Positions 1-9,241 of a stretch of DNA of 63,978 nucleotides are shown one piece after another. Below the pieces are notes generated by a model, which did not search any database, had not been told where the DNA came from, and saw only the letters and a list, made by a program, of their open reading frames with translations. Made by a program: the position numbers and the translations under genes. The first letter of the stretch is position 1; each line of letters begins with the position of its first letter. This stretch comes from JALEFZ01 sp039817415 (GTDB taxonomy: Bacteria; Bacteroidota; Bacteroidia; J057), in the NCBI GenBank assembly GCA_039817415.1, contig JBCBVV010000038.1, positions 1-63,978 of the forward strand, in the 5' to 3' direction.

Positions 1-137
1 TTCAAAAGAACTTCAACCAGTCTTTCGAAGAATTAATTCGTTAAGTTTGCATTGGAAATATGAATCAGTTTTTGTTTCAGAAATGCAATCTGATTCTTGG
101 TCTGATTCTACTCAATTAATTCTAATAAAGTTTCGTT

Positions 138-773
138 ATGAACAACATTATTGCCTTTGTTGTGCTGGGATTACTATGTGCACAACTTTCTGCTCAAACA
201 GTCATCGATTCCCTATGTGGGAATGATTCTACGCATTGTATTGTATGGAATGTCGAAGATGGGGACCTGCCTGACGGGCCTATTGACGAATTAGTGTTAT
301 TCTATGATGCTCCGACAGGGTACAAAATTAAAGGACCAATAGAGTGGGTAGAAGGTCCTTGCTGGTTTTGTGAAGGGGAAAGAGATCAAGATTGGAGTGT
401 GGACTTTTTTCTGAGTCAGGATTCCACTTCTCTTGAAGTACGACTCAATCGCTTAATCGAGCCAATTGAAGGTGCAGGTCTGGTGAGCGGTGGAACATTA
501 ATCGTGATCTTGGATGACAACATCTCAAGGGTAAGCCCGCCCATCAATTTACTTGGGAATCCTTCCACTTCCCTAAAAGTCGACCTTGGGTTTTCTGTAA
601 CTCCAGGAACCCTGATGAGTGTCAAAAAGGTTGATGGAAGTCAGAGCCATTTTTACTTAATAACAAATGGGGTAAATGAATTGCCCACGCAGTCTTTACC
701 TGATGGGATATATTATGTCAGTATTCCATCTATGCCATTTGTGGAAGGTAAAATGTGGATGAAGAAAAACTAG
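138..773 (+). CDS. Secreted protein, possible T9SS cargo
   Basis: A 211-aa exported protein with a hydrophobic signal peptide (residues 1-20, ending LSAQ). Two Cys pairs are visible: one near residues 27-34 and a C-x2-C in PCWFC around residue 75-78, which could form disulfides in the periplasm or outside the cell. The last 60 residues (LPDGIYYVSI followed by a K-rich end, KMWMKKN) resemble the shape of a type IX secretion type A sorting domain, but the match is loose. I recognise no catalytic domain. The gene is alone on its strand and faces the 470-aa helical-repeat gene; a hairpin separates them. The real function is unknown. Confidence 0.7.
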   Translation: MNNIIAFVVLGLLCAQLSAQTVIDSLCGNDSTHCIVWNVEDGDLPDGPIDELVLFYDAPTGYKIKGPIEWVEGPCWFCEGERDQDWSVDFFLSQDSTSLEVRLNRLIEPIEGAGLVSGGTLIVILDDNISRVSPPINLLGNPSTSLKVDLGFSVTPGTLMSVKKVDGSQSHFYLITNGVNELPTQSLPDGIYYVSIPSMPFVEGKMWMKKN

Positions 774-800
774 GCCCTTTTCTTTTGATCGAAGGTAAGG

Positions 801-826
801 AGGCAGGAACCTATGGATTCCTGCCT
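801..826. terminator. Hairpin between convergent genes
   Basis: A 9-bp perfect stem (AGGCAGGAA with TTCCTGCCT) and an 8-nt loop lie between the stop codons of two convergent genes. There is no clean T tract on either side, so termination is inferred from position and the stem alone. Confidence 0.4.
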
Positions 827-834
827 CTATTGGT

Positions 835-2247
835 TTAAAAGGAATACCGATCCATGTATTGGTTGAAAAATAAGGTGTGAGCAAACGGAAGTTTACTCTT
901 TCTAAGCGCTTCTTTAAATTCCGATTCCTTGGGCGTACGCCATGTTTTAAGCAGCATAGAAACCAAGGTCAACTTTTCGAATATGACATTTCGCATAGAA
1001 GAAGGCAATTCTGTATTTCTTCTTAGCCATCGGTTTAGGCTTTCAATTCCTTTCTCAGCTCTATCTAGATCCCCAGCAAAAAAATGGGATTCAATCAGCA
1101 TGATTTTATATTTGGTCCAAAAGCCACGAGGTATTTTCGACGAAATTTTAGACGGGAATTCCTGTGAAATTTTTTCGAATTCCTCTCCTGCATAGGCGAT
1201 ACATAGTTCGGAAAACTTCTCTCCAAACTCAGCATTATCTGGGTGAAGTTGAGGAAGATACGCTTGCTTCCACTTCTTTAGTTGATGGGGAGAATAGACA
1301 AAGCAGCCCGCTCTCATCAAAGACAAGTAAACAATAGAAGGAAGATGATTTTGAGGAGAAAAGTACTGATGATCAATACCCTTTGGGACAAACGCACAAA
1401 TGGATTGTAGGGTTCCGGGACCTTTGTCTTTGATAGATGTTCGGATGGAGTAATTAAAAAGCAACCGATAGAAATCGCCTGTAATCCGATCTTCGGCCAT
1501 ATCAGGGTGGTCAGCAAGGATCTTTTCAATTTGACCAGGCTGAATAGATTCGCCGACTAACAATTTATATAGTAAAGAATAGGCTTTTAGTAAGGGATTG
1601 CTATGCAGATAGGGAGAAGAAAAGATGGTTCTTATTTTGATTAAATCAATTTCACAGCCTTCTTCTTTTTCTTTGTGAATCTGCGAATCGTTAAGGACAT
1701 TCAGAGCCCATGAAAGGTATTCTACATATTCTGCCTCAGTCCGACAAGAATTGATTTCTGCCGAAAAACTCTTCCTTTGATTTAGACGTGTTACGGAAAT
1801 TTCCTGCTTTTCCTTCAAAAACTGATGTTTCAACTGTAGAAAATCCGCATCACATCTAGGGCTTTGAGAAAATTGTCTATCCGTCTGTTCCAAATAGGAA
1901 GTTAGTAGGGGAACTGGGGTTTCTTTTTTTATTCTACGAATAAAATACAGTTGCTTGTGAAACGGATCTACTGTAAACCTTAAATATGAAAGGTAATCCT
2001 CTAGAGAGGTTGTTATGCCTGATAGCCAAGTTCTAAAGTTACCATCATTGAATGCCGAATCTGGAAAGCAATGTTCCCAAAGGGTCTCTGGAGTAGAGAA
2101 TTTTTCCCACGATCCCACAATTTTTTTCTGACTTGGGTTAGCTACCCAAGCTTCTTCAAATTCCTTTTTCTCCCTTTCATTTAGGGTATTCCACAATTGA
2201 TTGGCCTTTCGATCTGAAATGTTTTTCATTCGAGCAATTTTTCTCAT
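835..2247 (-). CDS. Alpha-helical repeat protein, paralogue family
   Basis: A soluble, mostly alpha-helical protein of about 470 aa with no signal peptide and no recognisable catalytic motif. The layout resembles the two tandem proteins at 32.5-36.0 kb: an N-terminal section, a middle rich in Arg/Lys helices, and TPR-like helices near the C-terminus (LKAYSLLYKLL, ESHFFAGDLDRAEKGIESL). Sequence similarity to them is much weaker than they have to each other. The ATG at 2247 is preferred to an upstream TTG; a second ATG at 2229 (MKNISDRKAN) is also possible. The role is unknown; a scaffold or adaptor is only a guess. Confidence 0.65.
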   Translation of the reverse strand: MRKIARMKNISDRKANQLWNTLNEREKKEFEEAWVANPSQKKIVGSWEKFSTPETLWEHCFPDSAFNDGNFRTWLSGITTSLEDYLSYLRFTVDPFHKQLYFIRRIKKETPVPLLTSYLEQTDRQFSQSPRCDADFLQLKHQFLKEKQEISVTRLNQRKSFSAEINSCRTEAEYVEYLSWALNVLNDSQIHKEKEEGCEIDLIKIRTIFSSPYLHSNPLLKAYSLLYKLLVGESIQPGQIEKILADHPDMAEDRITGDFYRLLFNYSIRTSIKDKGPGTLQSICAFVPKGIDHQYFSPQNHLPSIVYLSLMRAGCFVYSPHQLKKWKQAYLPQLHPDNAEFGEKFSELCIAYAGEEFEKISQEFPSKISSKIPRGFWTKYKIMLIESHFFAGDLDRAEKGIESLNRWLRRNTELPSSMRNVIFEKLTLVSMLLKTWRTPKESEFKEALRKSKLPFAHTLFFNQYMDRYSF

Positions 2248-2489
2248 TAACAATGGAAACCCGATCTCCCAATGAAAATGATATACAGACGCTTGAATTA
2301 GCGCTTATTCCTACCTATTCAGCCAAATAATCTCACACATCCATTAACACTACAGAATTGTTGTCCAGTACATCTTCAATAAGTAGTCGCAATTTCCATA
2401 AAGTCGAGAAAAGCACCTCTGCAATCATATAAAAGGGAAGTGTACTCGATGACATGATGTTTTTACCAGTTGCTAAATGATCTACCCTA

Positions 2490-3107
2490 ATGAAAAACCT
2501 ACTTATCCTACTATTCTTATTTCTATGGATTTCTCCTGAAGTTGGAGCACAGGAGAAAGATAATTCGGATGACACTTTTTCTTTATTCAATCTTAAAAGT
2601 AAGAAAAAGGATGAAAAAAACGAGCCAACAGGCGTAGGAAAAAATCTAACTTTTTTTGAGGGCAATACAAGCATAAGCCAGTTTGCTATCGGTGCTGTAG
2701 GCCAAATTGCAATAGAAGATTTTCAGCGCCGATATGCTCCATCTATTGCATTTAGCCGAGAGAAGCGATTTGGGAAAAGATTTTCCTATGGTCCCGAATT
2801 GGGACTCGCTCATTGGATGACTCCTGTTTACAACTATCATTATCTCTACACGACATTGGGGGAAAGAATCTCTGCTCATGCTTCTCCTGTATCGGGTCTT
2901 GATCTATACGGTGGCGCTGCAGCGACCTATAGAATCGTCATGTTTATCGCCCCAGGCAGTGTGGATTACAACCATAGGGTATCCGGAAATCTATTTTTAG
3001 GCGCTCGCTACATTTTTGGTAAGGGCGAAAAACCATGGGCAATTGGAATGGAGTGGGGCTCCAATTCGAATTCCAACTTACGTTTGAGTATTTCAAGATT
3101 TCATTAA
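2490..3107 (+). CDS. Outer-membrane beta-barrel-like protein
   Basis: A 205-aa exported protein. The signal peptide is residues 1-21 (cleavage after VGA or AQ). A short charged linker (KSKKKDEKNE) leads to alternating hydrophobic and aromatic strands that end in the aromatic-terminated strand LRLSISRFH, as in outer-membrane barrels. It lies immediately upstream of a vWA lipoprotein (17 bp gap) and a second barrel-like protein on the same strand, so the three may be one operon. No specific family is recognised. Confidence 0.65.
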   Translation: MKNLLILLFLFLWISPEVGAQEKDNSDDTFSLFNLKSKKKDEKNEPTGVGKNLTFFEGNTSISQFAIGAVGQIAIEDFQRRYAPSIAFSREKRFGKRFSYGPELGLAHWMTPVYNYHYLYTTLGERISAHASPVSGLDLYGGAAATYRIVMFIAPGSVDYNHRVSGNLFLGARYIFGKGEKPWAIGMEWGSNSNSNLRLSISRFH

Positions 3108-3124
3108 TCACAATAACCAAAAAC

Positions 3125-4114
3125 ATGAACCAACATCTAACTAGGGGATTGGGCTGTATCGCCATGCTTTTTCTTTTGGCCTCATGCCAAAATTATAATG
3201 CCTTGGTGCCCGTTCTTGAAGGAAAACCAGCTGGAGGAGTATTGGGGTCTACCTATCTCTCCCACACCCAAGACGAATTGTCATTTGAGGTAGAGCTATT
3301 TGCCGCCAACCATGTTGGAAGCTTTATCAAAAATCTTGAGCCTGAAAATTTCTCTATTTCTCAGACTTCTTTGACCATTTCAATTGATGAATTAACATTT
3401 GAGAAAGCAGATGAGGAAAATTCCTACTCCGTGGGTTTGCTGTTCGATCAGTCGGGTTCAATTCAGACCACAGATCCCCTGAATGCAAGGGTAGAAGGGG
3501 GAAAAGTCTTTGTCGAATCAATGAACTCGGGAGATGAGGCTTGCTTGGCAAAATTCGCTGGGTCGAGATTCAATCTCCAAAGTGATTTACTCTCTGGTTT
3601 CACCAATGATGGAGAGACCCTTATCCCTTTTATCGAAAATTTGGCAGGTAATGAAGGAGGTGGAACGCCCCTTTATCAAGGTATTGAAGGGCTGATAGAC
3701 TACGTTTCTACCAATGCCTCCAATACATCAAATAAGGTAGTCATCACCTTTAGCGATGGAGGAGATACGGAAGGAGGAGTATCCATTGCCAATCTTATTC
3801 AAAAAGCCCAAAGAGAAGACATTAGAATCTTCAATATTGGTCTTGGAGGAGGAGTAAACAACCAGGTCCTAATCGATATCGCACAGGGAACTGAAGGGGC
3901 GAATATGTTTGTTGAAGACGCTTTACAGTTGATCTCCATCTACGGCTCCCTTGGAAAACTCCTAAATGGCTCAGCTGAATTCTACAAGCTTAAGATGAAG
4001 GCTAGAAATACCTTGGGACCCTGGGCATCTGGTGGATCTCTTCAGACCAATATCGTGCTTGATTTACCTCAGGGAGAATCGATTACCTACCCTATCAAAA
4101 TTTCTATCCCATAA
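3125..4114 (+). CDS. Lipoprotein with von Willebrand A domain
   Basis: A 329-aa lipoprotein. The chosen ATG gives a standard signal with lipobox LLAS-C21; the frame is open further upstream, but that stretch overlaps the previous gene. The vWA domain starts around residue 105: the MIDAS motif D-x-S-x-S is seen as DQSGS, followed by a GGTPLY segment and ITFSDGGDTEGG, which supply the other metal-site residues. Such domains bind protein partners through a divalent metal. The protein is probably anchored in the periplasm or on the surface between two barrel-like proteins, suggesting an envelope-associated complex. The ligand is unknown. Confidence 0.85.
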   Translation: MNQHLTRGLGCIAMLFLLASCQNYNALVPVLEGKPAGGVLGSTYLSHTQDELSFEVELFAANHVGSFIKNLEPENFSISQTSLTISIDELTFEKADEENSYSVGLLFDQSGSIQTTDPLNARVEGGKVFVESMNSGDEACLAKFAGSRFNLQSDLLSGFTNDGETLIPFIENLAGNEGGGTPLYQGIEGLIDYVSTNASNTSNKVVITFSDGGDTEGGVSIANLIQKAQREDIRIFNIGLGGGVNNQVLIDIAQGTEGANMFVEDALQLISIYGSLGKLLNGSAEFYKLKMKARNTLGPWASGGSLQTNIVLDLPQGESITYPIKISIP

Positions 4115-4150
4115 CTGATATAACCAACACTAACAATAATCTTCCCATTT

Positions 4151-4870
4151 ATGAAAAATTTAATGTTAATCATTGCCATAAGCTTTGCTTGTACCCTAAA
4201 TCCAGTCTGGGGGCAAAATACCGATGCAGAGGTAGAGCAGGCCGTACAAACCTTCATCAATGACGGAACTGCACAACTGCGGAACCTCAGGATGAGAAGT
4301 GCAGACTCTTCAACTTTCTCCACTCAACCAAGAACTGGTAGCATATTTATGAATCGCTATAGCTTTTCCCTAGGATTGGGTAGAGATGCGAAGTTTGAAA
4401 ATGCTGTCAATGCAGGATTACCTGTTGTTTTCTCTTACGAACGACTAGGACAGGTTGGCCGGTATCAGGTACCTGATTTCCTTGCTGGTGGAGGCTTCAT
4501 TGGATTTCGAAGTCTCGATTTTGGAGGTTTTTCAGAAGACAATGTTGTTTTCTCTTTCTCTGCTGGAGCAAGAGCAAGCTTGTTGGTTGATCAAGCCATA
4601 GAGGAATTATTAGGAAAGACTGTTATCCCTAAAGGGATTGAACCATATGTAACCGTTTTGGCTGGGTACGAATATATCTACTCTTCTTCTTTTTACGGTT
4701 ATACCATTCCTAGTGATTTTATCCTTTCTCCCATTGTAGGTGCGAGGGTGTTCCCCACCAAAAACATAGGCCTTTTTGTGGAAATAGGTAGAAATGCACA
4801 GGGCTGGATCAATGCTGGTTTATCTCTAAGAACGGGTAAAACGAACAGCTACGTCCCTACAGGCAACTAA
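4151..4870 (+). CDS. Secreted barrel-like outer-membrane protein
   Basis: A 239-aa exported protein with a signal peptide (residues 1-22, ending VWGQ). After an acidic, helical N-terminal segment it has many short amphipathic strands (FSLGLGRDAKFEN, GGGFIGFRSLDFGG, PIVGARVFPT, GWINAGLSLRTG), the pattern of small outer-membrane barrels such as the OmpW/OmpA-like porin folds. It is the third gene of a set with the other barrel and the vWA lipoprotein, 36 bp after the latter, and is closed by an intrinsic terminator. Function unknown. Confidence 0.65.
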   Translation: MKNLMLIIAISFACTLNPVWGQNTDAEVEQAVQTFINDGTAQLRNLRMRSADSSTFSTQPRTGSIFMNRYSFSLGLGRDAKFENAVNAGLPVVFSYERLGQVGRYQVPDFLAGGGFIGFRSLDFGGFSEDNVVFSFSAGARASLLVDQAIEELLGKTVIPKGIEPYVTVLAGYEYIYSSSFYGYTIPSDFILSPIVGARVFPTKNIGLFVEIGRNAQGWINAGLSLRTGKTNSYVPTGN

Positions 4871-4904
4871 TGAATCCCGATCTTCTAAGGAAGGCGTTCT
4901 TTAT

Positions 4905-4933
4905 AGAGGCACTCAATGGAGTGCCTCTTTTTA
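4905..4933 (+). terminator. Intrinsic terminator
   Basis: A 10-bp perfect stem (AGAGGCACTC with GAGTGCCTCT), loop AATG, then a run of T. It closes the barrel/vWA/barrel gene set. Confidence 0.85.
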
Positions 4934-4940
4934 TATGCTT

Positions 4941-5636
4941 CTAAGTCAACTTCATCAAGGTCCCGCCATATTTCATCAAATCCATAGGACCTAGGTCTTT
5001 CATTCCATCCTCGGTCATTTTCTTGACAGCTTTTTTGATAATGGCACCATCACATTTTTCGGGGCTTCCAGCATCAAAGGGAGGGGCAGGATCATATTCA
5101 ATGGCTAACTGAGCAGCTTTGGCAAAGTCCTCTCCTGCAAGTTGGGAGGAGACATACAAGCCCATGTCAATACCGGCCGAAACACCTGCTGCTGTGACGT
5201 ACTTTCCATCTTCTACAAAGCGTTCCTTCACGGGAATGGCACCATGGTCCTTGAGCATGTCCAAGGGTTTCCAATGGCTAGTTGCTTTTCTTCCTTTGAG
5301 CAGGCCGGCAGCCGCGAGAATCATAGAGCCAGTACAAACAGAAAGTGTTCTTTGGGTAGTTTTATCGATTTGTCTGATCCATTCCAGTACCTTTTTATCG
5401 TGCATTTCTCTGACAAAACCGATGGTAGCACCAGGAATGATGAGGACATCAGCTTTTTTGACTTGATCAATGCTGTATTTGGCGTTGATGAAAATAGCCT
5501 TTGAATCTGCTGCAATTTCAGACCGCTTCTTAGCCACAAACTTTACCTTGGCGTCAGGAATATTTCTGAATACTTCGTAAGGGCCGATGGCATCTAGCAT
5601 GGTCAAACCCTGGTATATATATATGACAATGTCCAT
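4941..5636 (-). CDS. DJ-1/PfpI family protein, isonitrile hydratase-like
   Basis: A 231-aa cytoplasmic protein of the DJ-1/PfpI superfamily. The nucleophile elbow is LSVCTGS (Cys101), preceded by the strand ADVLIIPGA and followed by ATSHW and GVSAGIDMGL, as in GlxA-type amidotransferase domains and isonitrile hydratases. It has no C-terminal AraC domain, so it is a stand-alone enzyme rather than a GlxA regulator. Isonitrile hydratases convert isonitriles to N-substituted formamides; that substrate is only an analogy here. Single gene, convergent with the barrel operon. Confidence 0.85.
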   Translation of the reverse strand: MDIVIYIYQGLTMLDAIGPYEVFRNIPDAKVKFVAKKRSEIAADSKAIFINAKYSIDQVKKADVLIIPGATIGFVREMHDKKVLEWIRQIDKTTQRTLSVCTGSMILAAAGLLKGRKATSHWKPLDMLKDHGAIPVKERFVEDGKYVTAAGVSAGIDMGLYVSSQLAGEDFAKAAQLAIEYDPAPPFDAGSPEKCDGAIIKKAVKKMTEDGMKDLGPMDLMKYGGTLMKLT

Positions 5637-5732
5637 AATGAGTCTTTTTTGAAAATTAAGATATTTCTACAGCAATCATGCTATTTCAAAGAAAAGGAAT
5701 GGACAGCTTGGCTGATGAGAAAGATCAGTGCA

Positions 5733-5767
5733 TAAAAAAAGAGGGCTTTCTTCACAGAAAGACCCTC
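5733..5767 (-). terminator. Intrinsic terminator
   Basis: Read on the minus strand: an 11-bp stem (one mismatch) between 5767-5757 and 5751-5741, a short loop, then seven T. It lies just downstream of the 186-aa membrane protein gene. Confidence 0.8.
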
Positions 5768-5787
5768 AGAAACTTGAAGATAATTTG

Positions 5788-6348
5788 TTAGTGCTTTCGG
5801 ATTTCCTCATCAAAGAGTTCTACCAGGTACTTGGCTTCCGCATCATCTACCCCTAAGGCAAGAGAACGCGTTTTCATGCCATAGTCGAACTTTACTTTAC
5901 CTGGAACCAGACCCCATGCACGAAATCCATTTCTTGTTGTTTGGGGACGAGCTGGCTCAAAGCGAAAATCTTTTACCTGAGCTCTTTCCATTTGCTTGAC
6001 TATGCCAAACCCCAGGATATTCTTTTTCAAGGTAACCCTGGATTGGGTGAAGATCAGTTCTTCCTTTCCAAAAAATCCCCACAAAAGAGCAAAGGCAATA
6101 AATAGTCCTCCGAAAGTCCAGAGAATAATCCAAATAATGGGAAAAATGTTAAGGAATAGACCTTCCGGGCTGGCATTGGCCATGCTATCTGGAGAAAAGA
6201 GAACAGCCTCTGAAGCCTGGATTCCCATATAGGCCCAAGCACCCAGCCAGACCAATCCAAAAATGAGAGATAGCCAGTTCTTCTCAGATGGAACCTTAAC
6301 ATATAAGTCTCCCATTAATCGTCCAATTTTGGCTTTTCCATTGTTCAT
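5788..6348 (-). CDS. Membrane protein with PH-like C-terminal domain
   Basis: A 186-aa inner-membrane protein. Two hydrophobic segments (about residues 24-45 and 68-92) form a hairpin. The C-terminal half (residues 95-186) is soluble: FTQSRVTLKKNILGFGIVKQMERAQVKDFRFE, which in outline resembles the bacterial PH-like domains found after two transmembrane helices. The start ATG follows an A/T-rich leader. No partner gene is adjacent. Function unknown. Confidence 0.6.
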   Translation of the reverse strand: MNNGKAKIGRLMGDLYVKVPSEKNWLSLIFGLVWLGAWAYMGIQASEAVLFSPDSMANASPEGLFLNIFPIIWIILWTFGGLFIAFALLWGFFGKEELIFTQSRVTLKKNILGFGIVKQMERAQVKDFRFEPARPQTTRNGFRAWGLVPGKVKFDYGMKTRSLALGVDDAEAKYLVELFDEEIRKH

Positions 6349-6617
6349 ACTCCAAAAAATAAAAAGGTTGATATAGTTGTACTGTAGGGATTCGATTTAG
6401 AATTCCAGCAAATTAATTCGTGGCACATCATAAGTAGATATGGTATATAAAGGATAGAATTGGGGGATTAGGGTTGGAACAATGAAAAGAAATATTTCCG
6501 AGATTTATCAAGATTAAGGTAAATGATGGTTTTCTGCTGACTCTTTTGCAGACTTTAGCATGAATGCTGGTGGTTTGGGCAAGAAACATTATCTTAAATC
6601 AAAGACTATCCGATACT

Positions 6618-8015
6618 ATGAAGAAATATAACTCGCAAGATCGTCGACATTTCCTGAAACAGTTAGGTGGAATGGCCAGTATGGCCGCCGTCAGCCAGCT
6701 GGATTGGAGTCATGCCCAACAAGAAAACATCTCTTATTCTCAGCCAAAAATGAAAAAGTATGGCCCTAATGATACGCTTGGGTTGGCAGTCATTGGAATG
6801 GGAATCATGGGTTTTAAGAACATTGAGACTGCCTTAAAGATGGAAGGGACTCGACTCGTTGCAGCCTGTGATCTATATGAAGGTAGGTTAGAAAGAACCC
6901 AAGAAGTCTACGGAAAGGATGTATTTACCAGCAAAAACTACCAGGAAATTCTGGATCGAGATGATGTGGATGTGGTCTACATCGCGACCTCAGATCATTG
7001 GCACGACAAAATCTCCATAGATGCCTTGAAAAAGGGGAAGCATGTGTATTGTGAAAAACCCATGGTGCATCATCTTGATGAAGGGCATGCGGTGATCAAA
7101 GCTGAGCAAAAAAGTGGAAAGGTGTTTCAAGTAGGAAGTCAAAGGGTGAGCTCTATTGTCTACCAACAGGCTCGAGACTTGTACAAGGCTGGAGATATTG
7201 GTGAGTTGGTCTTGGCGGAGATTTTTTATGACAGACAATCTGCACTAGGTGCTTGGCAATATTCCATTCCAACGGACGCCAATAAGAAAAGAGTAGATTG
7301 GAAGGGATTTTTAGGGGATGCACCCAAGCGTGACTTTGATCCTATGCGATTTTTCCGATGGAGGAATTATCAGGATTATGGAACAGGGGTAGCAGGGGAC
7401 TTATTTGTTCACCTCTTTTCTGGCCTACATTTGGTGTTGGATTCTGCGGGGCCTGAGAGGATATATGCAACTGGTGGTTTGCGATATTGGAAAGATGGAC
7501 GGGATGTGCCAGACATCATGCTCGGAAGTTATGATTATCCAGAGACTTCCTCTCATCCTGCCTTTAATGTGCAAATGCGAGTGAACTTCATTGATGGAGG
7601 AGGGGGAGGTTCTCAAATTCGCTTGGTCGGAACGGAAGGGGTACTCATCATTGGCTGGAATTCCATCAAAGTTCTGAGATCAAAATTGCCAGAAGCGCCA
7701 GGCTACGGGGGCTGGGATTCCTTCTTCACCTTTTCAGAAGCAGAGCAAAAAGAATATGAGGCTTGGTATCAGTCGACCTATCCTAAGAAAGCCAAGATGA
7801 ATGCACCCCAGGCTATGGAGTATACAGCTCCAAAAGGCTATAGTGATGCCTACGATCATCACTGGGGATTCCAGCATGCGATTAGGAATGGAGGCAAAGT
7901 GGTTGAGGATGCGACCTTTGGCTTGAGGGCAGCAGGTCCAGCGCTAGCTACCAACCTAAGCTACTTTGATCAAAAAATCATAAACTGGGACCCCATCGAG
8001 ATGATGGTGAAATAG
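6618..8015 (+). CDS. Tat-exported Gfo/Idh/MocA oxidoreductase
   Basis: A 465-aa NAD(P)-dependent oxidoreductase of the Gfo/Idh/MocA family. The chosen ATG gives a twin-arginine signal (RRHFLKQLGG), so the folded, cofactor-loaded enzyme is probably exported to the periplasm. The Rossmann domain begins LGLAVIGMGIMG, with the dinucleotide contact VAACDLYEGR and the family motif CEKPMVHHLDEG (EKP Lys). The C-terminal alpha/beta domain follows. Secreted members in Bacteroidota often act on sugars or inositol; the substrate here cannot be read from the sequence. Frame upstream of this ATG is open but lacks the signal. Confidence 0.88.
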   Translation: MKKYNSQDRRHFLKQLGGMASMAAVSQLDWSHAQQENISYSQPKMKKYGPNDTLGLAVIGMGIMGFKNIETALKMEGTRLVAACDLYEGRLERTQEVYGKDVFTSKNYQEILDRDDVDVVYIATSDHWHDKISIDALKKGKHVYCEKPMVHHLDEGHAVIKAEQKSGKVFQVGSQRVSSIVYQQARDLYKAGDIGELVLAEIFYDRQSALGAWQYSIPTDANKKRVDWKGFLGDAPKRDFDPMRFFRWRNYQDYGTGVAGDLFVHLFSGLHLVLDSAGPERIYATGGLRYWKDGRDVPDIMLGSYDYPETSSHPAFNVQMRVNFIDGGGGGSQIRLVGTEGVLIIGWNSIKVLRSKLPEAPGYGGWDSFFTFSEAEQKEYEAWYQSTYPKKAKMNAPQAMEYTAPKGYSDAYDHHWGFQHAIRNGGKVVEDATFGLRAAGPALATNLSYFDQKIINWDPIEMMVK

Positions 8016-8020
8016 CATAC

Positions 8021-8053
8021 AAAAAAGGGGACAGGTATCATCTGTCCCTTTTC
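8021..8053. terminator. Bidirectional terminator
   Basis: A stem of about 11 bp (AAAAGGGGACAG with CTGTCCCTTTT, one bulged G) lies between convergent genes. An A run on the left and a T-rich right side give a T tract in each direction. Confidence 0.75.
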
Positions 8054-8055
8054 CT

Positions 8056-8439
8056 TTAGATCAAACCATCCTTTTTGTAGAGTTCGATTCCCTTGGCCAC
8101 CATTTCTCTGATTTGGCCCTCTAGTTCCTCATCCAGCTTTTTGATGTGGAAGCAAGATTTTCCCTTTAGGGCTTTGTTGAGTTTTTCTGGCAAAGGGCCA
8201 TAATTATCTACATGAGTGTAGACTGGGAAGAAATATAACCTCACATCTTTGGGCTTGGGCATGATGCTAGCAAAGTAATATCCATCCACCTTCTGTTTGC
8301 CTTGCATGGTTTCAAAGGTACCACAGACTTCAAAGTTTCGCTCATTATCGTGGCGGATACGTAAAGGACCTAAGTGCTCTCGCATGATGTCTTTTAACGT
8401 TTCTTGAATCTCCGTTACTTCAGTTTTCATGTTGGTCAT
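8056..8439 (-). CDS. Small cytoplasmic protein, DUF1801-like
   Basis: About 127 aa, no signal peptide. The segment KQKVDGYYFASIMPKPKDVRLYFFP, then LNKALKGKSCFHIKKLDEELEGQI, matches the general pattern of DUF1801/YdhG-like proteins, where a small alpha/beta domain binds an unknown ligand. The ATG at 8439 is chosen because a TTG three codons earlier is less likely; an ATG at 8430 is also possible. It is read in the same direction as, and just downstream of, the methyltransferase gene (24 bp gap), so they may be co-transcribed. Confidence 0.6.
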   Translation of the reverse strand: MTNMKTEVTEIQETLKDIMREHLGPLRIRHDNERNFEVCGTFETMQGKQKVDGYYFASIMPKPKDVRLYFFPVYTHVDNYGPLPEKLNKALKGKSCFHIKKLDEELEGQIREMVAKGIELYKKDGLI

Positions 8440-8463
8440 TTGTAACAAATGAAAAATGAGAAC

Positions 8464-9159
8464 TTATTTTTTTAGTTCATAATAGGAATGGACGATCTCC
8501 TGACCTGAATAATTGGTTCCTGCCTCGTCGTTTGCTCCTAGGTAGATAAAGCTATTGTTCCACACTTGATTACCATCTATATGAAGAAGGTGCTTTCTCT
8601 GGAGAAATGTCCAGGTAGATTGTTGCCATTCTTGAACCAAATACTTTTTCCAAGGCTTTCGTTCTGGGGAACGAATATCATTTAAGTCTAAACTTCCCCA
8701 AAATTGGCCATCTTTAGCGAGCCATGTGCATACGCTTTGTAGGCAGCCCAATTTGTCTCCGATATAATGTAAACCATGGATGCAGGTGATGAGGTCAAAG
8801 GATAAGTTTGTTTCCCATTGCTCTACCGCTGTCGTAATGAATTGGAGGAAAGGATATTCTTGGGCATTATTAAGGACAAACATTCCGACCAAATCAACCC
8901 CTATCAGCTCTATTTGATCGTCGATTCCCAACTCTATACACCGCTTTCCAAAGGAAGACAAAGCATGCCCTTCACCACAACATATATCCAACCACCTCAA
9001 TCTTCCCTTTTCTTCAATCCGATCCAGTAGCCATTTTTCCAGATCAAATCCAAGCTCTTTTTCGTAGCTATTGATTCCGCTCAACTGCCGTTTGCGATTC
9101 ATCCGATTATTGGCAACGATAGGGGACCAAATAAGCTCTTTCTCAGAAAGAATCTTCAT
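8464..9159 (-). CDS. Class I SAM-dependent methyltransferase
   Basis: A 231-aa cytoplasmic methyltransferase. SAM-binding motif I is LRWLDICCGEGHALSSFG (around residues 55-70), followed by the acidic strand end IELIGVDLVGMF and the motif IV-like FDLITCIHGLHYIGD. The family transfers a methyl group from SAM to small molecules or proteins; the substrate is not readable. The gene is followed by the DUF1801-like gene on the same strand. Confidence 0.82.
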   Translation of the reverse strand: MKILSEKELIWSPIVANNRMNRKRQLSGINSYEKELGFDLEKWLLDRIEEKGRLRWLDICCGEGHALSSFGKRCIELGIDDQIELIGVDLVGMFVLNNAQEYPFLQFITTAVEQWETNLSFDLITCIHGLHYIGDKLGCLQSVCTWLAKDGQFWGSLDLNDIRSPERKPWKKYLVQEWQQSTWTFLQRKHLLHIDGNQVWNNSFIYLGANDEAGTNYSGQEIVHSYYELKK

Positions 9160-9185
9160 CCTATAAGATACCTATTCTGCTAAAA

Positions 9186-9216
9186 ACAAAAAAGGAAACC
9201 CTATCTAGGATTTCCT
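9186..9216 (-). terminator. Intrinsic terminator
   Basis: Minus-strand stem (GGAAATCCTA with TAGGGTTTCC, one mismatch) followed by a T run. It closes the four-gene exported operon that starts at 12943. Confidence 0.7.
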
Positions 9217-9241
9217 CTTTAAGGAGCTCTTTATTAATGGC

